64,000 nt of DNA from positions 26,831 through 90,830 of the forward strand of contig NZ_LQMT02000038.1 of the NCBI RefSeq assembly GCF_001620365.2, given 5' to 3'. A program made the position numbers and the translations under genes. A model generated the notes under the pieces. It saw nothing but the letters and a program-made list of their open reading frames with translations, was not told where the DNA came from and did no database searches. Source of the stretch: Amycolatopsis keratiniphila subsp. keratiniphila (GTDB lineage Bacteria; Actinomycetota; Actinomycetes; Mycobacteriales; Pseudonocardiaceae). Below are positions 34,427 through 42,640 of the stretch, one piece after another (positions within the stretch are counted from its first letter, which is position 1; each line of letters starts with the position of its first letter).

Positions 34427-34855
34427 GTGAACGTGGAGTCGATGGACGACGTGGCCGACTGCCTGCTGTCGGTGGCCTGGAACATCTTCCCGTTGATGGG
34501 GAAACCTCCCGCGAGCCCGGGGAACCGGACGGAGGAGATCCGGACCCTGCTCGTCGACGCCTGTCACGACGCCGGGATGCGGGCCCGCGAATGGGCCGCG
34601 GCGCACGGAGCTGGAACCGAAGAAGAACGCCGTCCCTTCCTGCGTCTCGCGGAGATCGGGACCGACGCGAACCTGTTCCTGGGCATGGTTTCCGGCACGC
34701 TGGTCGCCGATCCCGAACGGCTGCGCCGCCGCTGGGCCGAGATCGAGACGCTCGTCATCGAGGCGGGAGAACTCGCCACGCTGATCGAGGGGCGACCGGA
34801 CAACCGGCCGCCCCTCGCCGCGGGAGATCAGTCCTTTTCCAGCTTCAGGTCGTAG
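34427..34855 (+). CDS. Hypothetical protein, 142 residues
   Basis: The frame encodes a soluble, acidic, helical protein: MDDVADCLLSVAWNIFPLMG, then RTEEIRTLLVDACHDAGMRA and EIGTDANLFLGMVSGTL. The start is GTG 34427 or ATG 34442; the latter has GTGGAG just upstream. The last 28 bases overlap the convergent protease gene. I do not recognise the family. Confidence 0.55.
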   Translation: MNVESMDDVADCLLSVAWNIFPLMGKPPASPGNRTEEIRTLLVDACHDAGMRAREWAAAHGAGTEEERRPFLRLAEIGTDANLFLGMVSGTLVADPERLRRRWAEIETLVIEAGELATLIEGRPDNRPPLAAGDQSFSSFRS

Positions 34856-35922
34856 CGGTCGAGCACCTCCTTGACGGGCTGGAAGAACGTGGTGCCGCCT
34901 TCACTGCAGTCACCGGAGCCGCCCGACGTCATGCCCTGGGCCTGCACCAGTTTCGTGCCGGAGCCCGACGAAGGACGGCTGACGAACGAACCACCGGAGT
35001 CGCCGGGCTCGGCGCAGGCGTCGGTCTGGGTGAGGCCTCGTACGACGTTCCCGTTGCCGTAATTCACTGTCTGGTCGAGCGCTTCGACCCGCCCGCAGTG
35101 CCAATGGGTGGTGATCCCGGACCGGCAGACCCGGCCGCCGACGCCGACCACGTCCGCGCCTTCGATCCGCACGTCGGACCCGTCCTCGTAGCGGTCGACC
35201 CGGGGCGGGGTCGAGACGTCGGAATGCGTCACCTCGACCGTCCCGTAGTCGTTGCCGGGGAAGGACGACCTCGCGACCTTGCCGATCGTGCCGCCGACGC
35301 CGCGCACGGTGCCGCCGAGTTCCGTGCAGTGGCCCGCGGTGATCACGTAATGATCGTCGTCGTCGTAGGCGTTGAACCCGACCGAACACGCGCCACCGCT
35401 GAAGTACAGCCCCTGCCCGCCGACCACACTCCACAACGGCCGCGGCGCGCTCTTCACGTGCTCCACCCGAACCGGCACGCCCGCGGAGTCGGCCCACGCC
35501 CGGCCCGCGGGGTCGCCGCCCACCACGCTCACGACGACCTCGTTCGCGGGCACGTCGACGTACCAGCCGGCGACCGACCCGGGTAACCCCTCGGTTCTGT
35601 TGTCCAAAGTGGACTGGATCTGCTTCAGTTCGGCCGCGCTGTGCTTGAGCACCTTCGGAATCGCGCCCGCGGCGCGGATCCCGGCCGACCGGCGCCCGTC
35701 GGTGGTGCCGACGACCAGTTCGCCGGTCGTGGTGTCCAGCCAGGTACCGGCGAACGCGGTGCCGAGCGAAGTGCCGAGTTTCTGCTGCGCGGCGGCCAAA
35801 GTAGCCGGTCCGGTCGCTTCGTTCAGCGCGGATGTCGCCGCCGAAGCCGGGGTCGCGAAGGCGGTGACGGCCGCGGCGGCGCCGATCAGCACGGTCAAGG
35901 TGCGCAGGGGGTGTCGGATCAC
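34828..35922 (-). CDS. Streptogrisin/alpha-lytic-type secreted serine protease (S1)
   Basis: The 364-residue preproprotein has a signal peptide (about 1-28, ending TPASAA), a propeptide with an alpha-lytic-type repeat (about 40-155) and a mature chymotrypsin-fold domain. The triad is visible as His198 (VITAGHCTE), Asp225 (GNDYGTVEV) and Ser309 (AEPGDSGGSF). Cysteines at 179/199 and in CRSGITTHWHCG and DAC match the disulfides of streptogrisins. The GTG at 35922 follows GGAGG. The enzyme is extracellular and degrades proteins. Confidence 0.95.
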   Translation of the reverse strand: MIRHPLRTLTVLIGAAAAVTAFATPASAATSALNEATGPATLAAAQQKLGTSLGTAFAGTWLDTTTGELVVGTTDGRRSAGIRAAGAIPKVLKHSAAELKQIQSTLDNRTEGLPGSVAGWYVDVPANEVVVSVVGGDPAGRAWADSAGVPVRVEHVKSAPRPLWSVVGGQGLYFSGGACSVGFNAYDDDDHYVITAGHCTELGGTVRGVGGTIGKVARSSFPGNDYGTVEVTHSDVSTPPRVDRYEDGSDVRIEGADVVGVGGRVCRSGITTHWHCGRVEALDQTVNYGNGNVVRGLTQTDACAEPGDSGGSFVSRPSSGSGTKLVQAQGMTSGGSGDCSEGGTTFFQPVKEVLDRYDLKLEKD

Positions 35923-36229
35923 GAATACCTCCAGGGAATCCAGTGCGGGAAACGCTCCTCATTCGACGTTACGACAGGGGACACCGGGCGAATGCCGCCA
36001 TTTGAGTAGCACTGCGAATTCGCCTTTCCGGCTCAATGGAATGGGCACTCCTCACTCTTGTGAGTGGAAACTGCACGATTTACCGTCCCCGATTCCCTGA
36101 CCGGCCAACGACTGAAAGCGACGTGCGTACGTCCGTTCGGGAAAGCGGCGGTCAAGGCCGGAAACGTGGATCACCTGATGGTGTCGGCGCTGAACCCGTT
36201 CGTCCGCATCGGTGACGAACGCGTTTCTT
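35923..36229. other. Intergenic region, no gene supported
   Basis: About 307 bases between the protease start and the M56 gene end. It should hold the protease promoter. GC is locally lower around 35990-36080. A frame at 36064-36258 (+) overlaps the M56 gene end and shows no family or ribosome site, so it is not called. The word TTGTGAGTGG (36058-36067) resembles the 28-bp repeat family. Confidence 0.5.
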
Positions 36230-37135
36230 TCACCAGCAGGAAACGAGGCCCGCCGTGAACATCAGGCCGACGGTGAGCACGGGCGGGGCGAACAGGGCCA
36301 GCGTCCCGCCCGCGACGGCCCGCACCCGTTCCGGGAATCGAGCGGGCTCGCTCGGATGCCGCGCCAGCCAGCGCAGCCGGAGCGCGGTGTCGCCGCCGGT
36401 GGCCTGGATCGACAACAGGGCCGACCGCACGGTCTCCGGTCCGTGCCCGGCTGCGGCCGCCCGGTCGGCGGCCAGTTCGACGAGCAGCCGGACCGCGCCG
36501 GGGAGTTCGCGCATGAGCGGGACGAACCGCAACGTGCGGCCGAGTGTCTCGGCGCAACCGGCCAGGAAGTGATGCCTGCCGCGCAGATGAGCGCGTTCGT
36601 GGGCCAGCACCGCGGCCAATTCACGGGACGACAGCCTTCCGGCCAGGCCCTCGCTGGCGACGATCAGGCCGTCGCGGCCGCCGAGGCTGTAGGCGATCGG
36701 ACGATCGTCGGGCAGCCACAGGGTCGGTCCCGGTCGCGCGCCGGACAGCCGGAGCACGTCGAGATGGCGCCGGTGCAGCAGCGTGCTGCGTTTCCGCCGC
36801 CGGGCGGTGGACAGCGTGAGCCGGGCCGCCGCGATGGCGAGCGCGGTGGCGGCGAAGGTCCCGGCGACCGGATCGAGGCCCGGAAGGCCGCTGTGGCCGA
36901 CGGCCGCCCAGCATTCGTGGAGGAGCCGGGTGATGGCCCCGGCCGGCCCGTGGTCCGGCAGGACGAGGAGCAGGACGGCGCCGAGTGTGCCGGCGACGAC
37001 GCCTGCCGCGGTCAGCAGCCACCACGCGAGCGCCGTGCCGGGGCTGATCCCGCCGGCGGTCAGCCTGCCCAGCAGCCGGGGTGAGAACCAGCCGGTCACC
37101 ACCACGCCGAACAGGAGTACCGCCGCGAGGATCAT
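36230..37135 (-). CDS. M56 (BlaR1-type) membrane metalloprotease
   Basis: The 301-residue protein has N-terminal hydrophobic helices (about 1-20, 34-58 and 90-108). A cytoplasmic zincin site H179-E180-xx-H183 (LAAVLAHERAHLRGRHHFL) follows, and a further C-terminal helix ends the protein. There is no penicillin-binding sensor domain, unlike BlaR1/MecR1, as is usual in actinobacterial M56 proteins. It should cleave or inactivate the partner BlaI repressor in response to an envelope signal. Its ATG overlaps the BlaI stop (ATGA). Confidence 0.88.
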   Translation of the reverse strand: MILAAVLLFGVVVTGWFSPRLLGRLTAGGISPGTALAWWLLTAAGVVAGTLGAVLLLVLPDHGPAGAITRLLHECWAAVGHSGLPGLDPVAGTFAATALAIAAARLTLSTARRRKRSTLLHRRHLDVLRLSGARPGPTLWLPDDRPIAYSLGGRDGLIVASEGLAGRLSSRELAAVLAHERAHLRGRHHFLAGCAETLGRTLRFVPLMRELPGAVRLLVELAADRAAAAGHGPETVRSALLSIQATGGDTALRLRWLARHPSEPARFPERVRAVAGGTLALFAPPVLTVGLMFTAGLVSCW

Positions 37136-37494
37136 CGCTTGCCGGGCTTCCGTCGCAGGGCCCGCCGCAGGATGTCGGACTCCTCCTCGGTGACCGAGCG
37201 CGCGAAATGCAGCAGCACGGACTCCCGGTCTTCCGAAGCGTCGAGGAGTTCGCGGAGGCTTTGCGCGGTGGCTTCCTCGCGGGTCGCCACGGCGCGGTAG
37301 CGGTACGCGCGATTCTCCATTTCGCGTTCGACCCATTCCTTGCGGTGCAGGTTGTCCAGCACGGTCATCACCGTGGTGTAGGCGAGGTCGCGATTCCGGT
37401 TGATCGCCTCGAGGACCTGGCGCACCCGCAAGGGTTCCGCCGCGTCCCAGAGCACGTCCATCACCGACGCTTCGAGCTCGCCCAGCCGTTGCAT
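37132..37494 (-). CDS. BlaI/MecI/CopY-family repressor
   Basis: The 120-residue repressor has a winged helix (about 3-75: LGELEASVMDVLWDAAEPLRV, then AYTTVMTVLDNLHRKEWVERE) and a C-terminal dimerisation helix. It is coupled to the M56 protease gene. Family members respond to beta-lactams through the protease or to metals (CopY). CopY-type C-terminal CxC motifs are absent here, so direct copper sensing by this protein is not supported. Three copies of CTTAGTA[G/C] in the divergent region at 38619-38681 are candidate binding sites. Confidence 0.9.
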   Translation of the reverse strand: MQRLGELEASVMDVLWDAAEPLRVRQVLEAINRNRDLAYTTVMTVLDNLHRKEWVEREMENRAYRYRAVATREEATAQSLRELLDASEDRESVLLHFARSVTEEESDILRRALRRKPGKR

Positions 37495-37531
37495 GACACC
37501 TCCGCCGGGAAGGATACTGTGCCGCCTCCGC

Positions 37532-38578
37532 TCAGCCGACGATGCGCCGCGCGCCCATCAGGTGGCCGTCGCCCTTGACCGAACGGACGTCGACGAGCTG
37601 GCCCTCGGTCGGCGCGTCGACCATCTTGCCGCTGCCGACGTATATGCCGACGTGGTGGATGGCGCCGGGATTGCCGGTGCCGTCGTCGTAGAAGACGAGG
37701 TCGCCGGGGACGAGCGCGTCCAGCGGGACGGGCTTCCCCACGGTGTACTGCTGACGGCTGGTGCGCGGGAGGGAGATGCCCGCCTGCTTGTACGCCCACG
37801 ACGTCAGGCCGGAACAGTCGAATTCGCTCGGGCCGGTCGCGCCCCATTCGTACTGCGAACCGCGTTTGGACAGCGCCGCCTGCAGCGCGTCGTTCGCGGC
37901 GCCGGGCGGGCCGAGATAGGAGCCCTTGTCCTGGACCTTGCCGAGTTTCGCCTTGTCCGCGGCCGGCAGTTCGCCGAGCGCCTGCCGCACCTTGGCGATC
38001 TGGTCGTCGAGGTCCTTCTTGCGGGTGCGGACCTGCTCCAGTGCCACCGTCGCGTCGTTGGCCGCGAGCTGGGCCGTTTCCCGCGCGTCCGCCGCCGTGG
38101 CGCGTGCCGCCTGTGCCTTCCCGAGCGCGTCACGGAGGCCGTTCAACGCCTTGGCCTTCTCGTCGGCCAGGACCGACAGCGCCGAGGAACGGTCGAGGAA
38201 CTCCTGCCTGCTGCCGCTGTCGAGCAGCAGGACGGCGTTGCCGAGCCGTTCGCCGCTCATCGCGGACCGCGCGATCACCTCGACCTGGGGCCGGAAGCGA
38301 TCGATCGCCGACTGGGCCAGCGTGAGGTCTCCGTCGGCCCGGCCGAGGGCCGCCGTCGCCTGGTCACGCTCGGTCTCACGGGTCTTCAACCGGTCCTGGG
38401 ATTCCTGCAGGTCCTCGTCGGCCTTGGCCGCTTGGGCGCCGAGTTCCTGATAGCGCCGCATCGGATCCTGGCCGTCCGGGGCCGGTTGCGCGCTCGCGGG
38501 GAGCGCGCCGAAGCCGAGGAGCATGAGGGCGGCGGTGGCGGCGAGGGGATGTCGCGACGAGCGCCGATAGGGGGTCAC
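37532..38578 (-). CDS. Secreted NlpC/P60 peptidoglycan endopeptidase with coiled coil (RipA-like)
   Basis: The 348-residue protein has a signal peptide (to about residue 30, LPASAQ), a long coiled coil (about 38-210) and a C-terminal NlpC/P60 domain with Cys255 (SEFDCSGLTSWAYKQAG) and His309 (AIHHVGIYVG). This is the architecture of actinobacterial RipA/RipC-type hydrolases that cut peptidoglycan stem peptides during growth or division. The GTG at 38578 follows AGGAG by about 10 nt. It lies upstream of blaI in the same direction and faces the candidate BlaI sites. Confidence 0.92.
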   Translation of the reverse strand: MTPYRRSSRHPLAATAALMLLGFGALPASAQPAPDGQDPMRRYQELGAQAAKADEDLQESQDRLKTRETERDQATAALGRADGDLTLAQSAIDRFRPQVEVIARSAMSGERLGNAVLLLDSGSRQEFLDRSSALSVLADEKAKALNGLRDALGKAQAARATAADARETAQLAANDATVALEQVRTRKKDLDDQIAKVRQALGELPAADKAKLGKVQDKGSYLGPPGAANDALQAALSKRGSQYEWGATGPSEFDCSGLTSWAYKQAGISLPRTSRQQYTVGKPVPLDALVPGDLVFYDDGTGNPGAIHHVGIYVGSGKMVDAPTEGQLVDVRSVKGDGHLMGARRIVG

Positions 38579-38618
38579 GGGTACCGAATCTCCTGTCGAG
38601 CAGGGTTCAACTATCGCG

Positions 38619-38681
38619 CTTAGTAGTACGGGGACGGTTGTGAGTGCCCGGTGAAGTCCTACTAAGACGGCTAGTACTAAG
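38619..38681. promoter_or_regulatory. Three CTTAGTA[G/C] sites in the divergent NlpC / small-protein promoter
   Basis: CTTAGTAG occurs at 38619-38626 on the plus strand and at 38659-38666 on the minus strand; CTTAGTAC occurs at 38674-38681 on the minus strand. The last two overlap a run, ACTAAGACGGCTAGT, with inverted ACTA/TAGT ends. BlaI-family operators are built of TAC/GTA-containing half-sites, and a BlaI gene is 1.1 kb away, so these are its candidate operators for both divergent transcripts. Confidence 0.5.
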
Positions 38682-38702
38682 TCCCATGGGAGGTTTGCTA
38701 CG

Positions 38703-39041
38703 GTGGGAACCGTGAGTGTCTCTCCGGCTACTCTTCGTCGACTCGTGGTGGCCTTGCTGCTGCTGCTGGTCGTGGCGGGGTCGGGAACCGCCGTCTGCCT
38801 CGACGGGCACGTCGAGGCAGACGCCACGTCGGCTTCGCATGACTGCCCGCGCGAGGGACACGCGCACCCCGGCTCGCTCTCCGCCCTCGCCGTGCGGAGC
38901 GAGGAATCTCCCTCCACGCCGGACCTTCCATCTCCGGTGCCGCGTGTGCTTTCACCTGTGCCGCAAGAGAAGACGCGTCTGCTTTCCGCCGGCTGGAGCG
39001 GACACCGGACACTCGTCGAGCTGTGCGTTTCGCGGACGTGA
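38703..39041 (+). CDS. Small exported Cys/His protein, LpqS-like, ending LCVSRT
   Basis: The 112-residue protein has a hydrophobic signal or anchor (about 12-30) followed by VCLDGHVEAD and SHDCPREGHAHPG (Cys32, Cys48 and several His). A proline-rich linker leads to a C-terminal TLVELCVSRT (Cys108). The GTG at 38703 follows GGAGG by 8 nt. Position before a CysK2-like and an MFS gene matches, from memory, mycobacterial lpqS-cysK2-Rv0849, a copper-responsive locus. The same last six residues occur in the protein at 42641-43015. Metal or thiol binding outside the membrane is inferred. Confidence 0.7.
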   Translation: MGTVSVSPATLRRLVVALLLLLVVAGSGTAVCLDGHVEADATSASHDCPREGHAHPGSLSALAVRSEESPSTPDLPSPVPRVLSPVPQEKTRLLSAGWSGHRTLVELCVSRT

Positions 39042-39095
39042 CGGACCTCGCGCCGTCGTTGTCCTGCCCGCACCGCACAGAAAGACGAATCCTCG

Positions 39096-40145
39096 ATGAA
39101 CGCTGTCCTGCCCCGGCACGCGGCCCTGGCCGTCGGCAACACGCCCGTGCTCTGGATCGACGAACGACTCACCGGCTCCGGTAAGGGTTTCTGGGCCAAA
39201 CTGGAGGGTTTCAACCCCGGTGGCATGAAGGATCGCCCCGCGTTGCACATGGTGGCCGCGGCCAAGGCCCGAGGCGAGCTGGCCGACGGCGCGACGATCG
39301 TCGAGTCGACCAGCGGGACGCTCGGGCTCGGGCTCGCGCTGGCCGGGATCGTCCACGGGCATCCGGTCACGCTCGTCACCGATCCCGGCATGGAACCGAT
39401 CGTGCGGCGGATGCTCACCGCGCACGGCACCCGCGTCGACCTCGTCACCGAACCCCATCCGGTGGGCGGCTGGCAGCAGGCGCGCCGCGACCGGGTCCGG
39501 CGGGTGCTGGCGGAACAGCCCGGTTCGTGGTGCCCCGACCAGTACCACAACCCGGACAACGTCGACGCGTACGCGGGCTTGGCCGAGGAACTGGCCGCGC
39601 AACTGGGCCGGATCGACATGTTGGTGTGCTCGGTCGGCACCGGCGGGCATTCGGCCGGGACCTTCCGCGCGCTCCGGCGGTATTCCCCGCACCTGCGCCT
39701 GATCGGCGTGGACACCGTCGGATCGACGATCTTCGGCCAGCCCGCCACCTCGCGGCTCATGCGCGGGCTCGGGTCGAGCATCCATCCGCGCAACGTCGAC
39801 TACGACGCGTTCGAGGAGGTCCATTGGGTCGCTCCGGCCGAAGCGGTGTGGACCTGCCGCCGTCTAGCCGCCGCCCAGTACGCGACCGGCGGCTGGAGCG
39901 TCGGCGCGGTCGCCCTCGTGGCCGCCTGGCTGGCGCGCACGCACGATCCGGACGTGCGGATCGTCGCGATCTTCCCGGATGGCCCCCAGCGCTACTTCGA
40001 CACCGTCTACAACGACGAGTACTGCGCGGGCCACGGGTTGCTCGACGTGGTCCCGGCGAGGGAACCGGACGTCATCGGCCACCCCGGCGAACGTGTGGTG
40101 GAACGCTGGACCCGGTGCCGCACGATCGTGGATCCCGCGCGGTGA
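39096..40145 (+). CDS. CysK2-like PLP-dependent cysteine/S-sulfocysteine synthase
   Basis: The 349-residue fold-type II PLP enzyme has the Schiff-base Lys45 in NPGGMKDRPALHM, the substrate loop ESTSGTLGLGLA and the phosphate-binding glycine loop SVGTGGHSAGT. The length and the long C-terminal tail with YFDTVYNDEYCAGHGLL resemble the CysK2 group of mycobacteria rather than housekeeping CysK/CysM (about 310-320 residues). CysK2 of M. tuberculosis has been reported to make S-sulfocysteine. Its stop overlaps the MFS start (GTGA), so product export by that carrier is plausible. Confidence 0.85.
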   Translation: MNAVLPRHAALAVGNTPVLWIDERLTGSGKGFWAKLEGFNPGGMKDRPALHMVAAAKARGELADGATIVESTSGTLGLGLALAGIVHGHPVTLVTDPGMEPIVRRMLTAHGTRVDLVTEPHPVGGWQQARRDRVRRVLAEQPGSWCPDQYHNPDNVDAYAGLAEELAAQLGRIDMLVCSVGTGGHSAGTFRALRRYSPHLRLIGVDTVGSTIFGQPATSRLMRGLGSSIHPRNVDYDAFEEVHWVAPAEAVWTCRRLAAAQYATGGWSVGAVALVAAWLARTHDPDVRIVAIFPDGPQRYFDTVYNDEYCAGHGLLDVVPAREPDVIGHPGERVVERWTRCRTIVDPAR

Positions 40146-41374
40146 CCGGGTTCGCGGAGCGGTTCCGGTCGTTCGACCGGCCCAGCAAGGTGCTGATGGT
40201 CAACCAGTTCACCATCAACGTCGGGTTCTACATGCTGATGCCGTACCTGGCGGGCTACCTCGCGGGCCCGCTGGGGCTGGCGGGCTGGGCCGTCGGCCTG
40301 GTGCTGGGCATCCGCAACTTCTCGCAGCAGGGCATGTTCCTGGTCGGGGGCACGCTGGCCGACCGGTTCGGCTACAAACCGCTCATCGTCGCCGGATGCG
40401 TGCTGAGGACGGCGGGGTTCGCGTTGTTGAGCGTGACTTCGTCGCTGCCGTCGCTGATCGTCGCGTCCGCGGCCACCGGTTTCGCCGGGGCGCTGTTCAA
40501 TCCGGCGGTGCGCGCCTATCTCGCCGCGGACGCGGGGGAGCGGCGGCTCGAGGCCTTCTCGGTGTTCAACGTGTTCTACCAGGGCGGGATCCTCGCCGGG
40601 CCGGTGGTCGGGCTCGCGCTCACCGCCGTCGACTTCCGGCTGACCTGCCTGGTCGCCGCCGCGGTTTTCGGCGTGCTGACCGTGGTGCAGGTGCGGGCAC
40701 TGCCCGCGCACGACAACGGACGGGACCGCTCGTCGGTCTGGTCGGATTGGCGCGTCGTCGTGGCAAACCGGTCGTTCCTGCTCTTCGCGCTGGTCATGAT
40801 CGGCTCGTACGTGCTGTCCTTCCAGACCTATCTGGCGCTTCCGATGGAGGCACGGCGGATCACCGGATCGGAGACGTCGGCGACCGTGCTCATCGCCGGG
40901 CTGTTCGTGATCTCGGGCGGCCTCGCGATCGCCGGGCAGCTCAAGATCACGGCCTGGTTCGAGGACCGGTGGCCGCCCGGCATCTGCCTGGCCATGGGCA
41001 TGACGTTCATGGCCGCGGCCTTCGTCGCGCCGCTGGCCGTCGCCAGGGCGGCCCCGGTCGTCGCGGGAGCCGGACTGCTCGTCTCCGCGGCCCTGCTGGC
41101 CGTGGGAACGGTCGTCGTCTTCCCGTTCGAAATGGACACCGTCGTGCGGCTCTCCGGCGACCGGCTCGTCGCCACGCATTACGGCTTCTACAACACGATC
41201 GTCGGCGTGGGCATCCTCCTCGGCAACCTGTTCACCGGCACCGTTTTCGACCTCGCGCGCCGGGCCGGTTTCCCGGAGTTCCCGTGGCTCGCCCTGACGG
41301 TGATCGGGGCCGTCTGCGCCTTCGGGTTGCGTGGTCTCGACCGGAGCCGCCTTCAGACGAGTGTCGTCCAGTAA
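40142..41374 (+). CDS. MFS transporter coupled to the CysK2-like gene
   Basis: The 410-residue carrier has 12 hydrophobic segments, with the family motif GGTLADRFGYKPLIV in loop 2-3 and NVFYQGGILAGPVVGLAL in helix 5. It resembles the drug:H+ antiporter group paired with cysK2 in mycobacteria (Rv0849). The GTG at 40142 overlaps the upstream stop. The last 22 bases overlap the convergent VKOR gene. Export of a sulfur amino acid or a metal-chelate is a hypothesis only. Confidence 0.85.
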   Translation: MTGFAERFRSFDRPSKVLMVNQFTINVGFYMLMPYLAGYLAGPLGLAGWAVGLVLGIRNFSQQGMFLVGGTLADRFGYKPLIVAGCVLRTAGFALLSVTSSLPSLIVASAATGFAGALFNPAVRAYLAADAGERRLEAFSVFNVFYQGGILAGPVVGLALTAVDFRLTCLVAAAVFGVLTVVQVRALPAHDNGRDRSSVWSDWRVVVANRSFLLFALVMIGSYVLSFQTYLALPMEARRITGSETSATVLIAGLFVISGGLAIAGQLKITAWFEDRWPPGICLAMGMTFMAAAFVAPLAVARAAPVVAGAGLLVSAALLAVGTVVVFPFEMDTVVRLSGDRLVATHYGFYNTIVGVGILLGNLFTGTVFDLARRAGFPEFPWLALTVIGAVCAFGLRGLDRSRLQTSVVQ

Positions 41375-41919
41375 CTCCAGAACGCCTGCAGGACCGCGAC
41401 GGTGATGGCGGCGTACCAGCCCACGAGCACCACGCTGTGGTACCGGACCGCCGCCCTCACCTCCGGTCCTTTGTGGAGGTTGTGCAGGGTCGTGTACCAG
41501 AAGACGGCGATGGTGACCGCCCACACGGCCATGCAGTAGGGGCACAGCGCGCCGATGACGTACAGGCTCTGGACCATCAGCCAGTGCACGAACACGACAC
41601 CGAGTGCCGAACCGATCTGGAGGCCCAGCCAGTACCACCGGGGCAGCCGTGCTCCGCCGAGCAAGGCGACCCCGGTCGTGACCACGACACCGAATCCGGC
41701 GATCCCCAGCAACGGATTGGGGAAGCCGAACAGTTCCGCCTGCGGCGTCTTCATGATCGAGCCGCAGCTGAGGACCGGGTTGATACTGCAGGTCGGGATG
41801 TAGGAGAAGTCCTTCAGCAGCCGGATCTTCTCGATGGTGAGCACGAACGAGGCCAGCAGGCCGATCGCGCCGCCGACGACCAGCACCCATGGCGTCACGC
41901 GGACGGCGAACGGCTTCAC
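41353..41919 (-). CDS. Vitamin K epoxide reductase (VKOR) family, DsbB-like oxidant
   Basis: The 188-residue protein has five hydrophobic segments. The loop cysteines are Cys44 and Cys52 (IPTCSINPVLSCGSIM), and the quinone-side CxxC is Cys126/Cys129 (GALCPYCMAVW). Actinobacterial VKOR reoxidises DsbA and passes electrons to menaquinone. The GTG at 41919 overlaps the DsbA stop, so the pair forms a disulfide-making unit at the outer face of the membrane. Confidence 0.92.
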   Translation of the reverse strand: MKPFAVRVTPWVLVVGGAIGLLASFVLTIEKIRLLKDFSYIPTCSINPVLSCGSIMKTPQAELFGFPNPLLGIAGFGVVVTTGVALLGGARLPRWYWLGLQIGSALGVVFVHWLMVQSLYVIGALCPYCMAVWAVTIAVFWYTTLHNLHKGPEVRAAVRYHSVVLVGWYAAITVAVLQAFWSYWTTLV

Positions 41920-42584
41920 TTCGCCAGTTCCCGGTCGATGACCGCCTTGAGGCCCTGATAGGACGGTGCCCCCGAGAACTTCACGCCGTTGACGAAGAAC
42001 GTCGGTGTGCCCTCGACGCCGATGTTCGCCCCGTCGGTGCGGTCGGCGATCACCCGGCCGAGCGTGACCTGGTCGTCCAGCGCGGTCTCGAAGGCCTTCA
42101 GGTCGAGGCCCAGCTGCCGCGCGAAGCCGAGGAAGGTTTCGCGATGGGAGACCTGCTGGTCGCCCCATTCCGGCTGCTTCTCGAACATCAGGCGGTACAT
42201 CGGTTCGAGCTTGCCCTGTTTGCCGGCCGCTTCCACGGCGCGGGCCGCGAGCTCGGCGTTCCGGTGGCTGGGAATGGGGAAGTAGCGCATGACGAAGGTG
42301 ACCCGGTCGCCGTACTCGGCGCGGAGCCGCTCGACGCCGGGGAACGCGGCCCCGCATGCCTCGCATTCGAGGTCGAGGAACTCCACGACGGTCACCTTGC
42401 TGCCCGGCGGGTCGGAGAGCCGGTGGCTGTCCGGCCGGACGAGGATCGACGCGGGCACCACCGGGGGCGCGTCCGCCTGCGCGGCTGGGGTGTCTTCACC
42501 GAGATTGGTGAAGACGAGCAACGCGGCCACCACCGCGATCACGACGGCCACGACCGTCAGGGAAACCTTGGTGTTCTTGGTCAT
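41916..42584 (-). CDS. DsbA-family membrane-anchored thiol oxidase
   Basis: The 222-residue protein has an N-terminal anchor (about 8-25) and a thioredoxin/DsbA fold. The active site is Cys74-xx-Cys77 (DLECEACGAAFPG), and the cis-proline loop is GVEGTPTFFVNG. It introduces disulfides into exported proteins and is recycled by the coupled VKOR. The ATG at 42584 is 57 bases from the end of the small exported protein gene, so all three probably share a transcript. Confidence 0.92.
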   Translation of the reverse strand: MTKNTKVSLTVVAVVIAVVAALLVFTNLGEDTPAAQADAPPVVPASILVRPDSHRLSDPPGSKVTVVEFLDLECEACGAAFPGVERLRAEYGDRVTFVMRYFPIPSHRNAELAARAVEAAGKQGKLEPMYRLMFEKQPEWGDQQVSHRETFLGFARQLGLDLKAFETALDDQVTLGRVIADRTDGANIGVEGTPTFFVNGVKFSGAPSYQGLKAVIDRELAK

Positions 42585-42640
42585 TCTGTTGTGTCCTTGG
42601 CTTGGTTCCGGCAACTGGAAACGGCAGAGGCTATGCCGGA

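Noticed and set aside
36064..36258. 64-residue plus-strand frame before the M56 gene end
   Set aside because: No ribosome site or family and it overlaps the M56 coding end.
37132..37494. Direct copper-sensing CopY role for the BlaI protein
   Set aside because: No CxC motifs at the C-terminus; the M56 partner points to proteolytic signalling instead.
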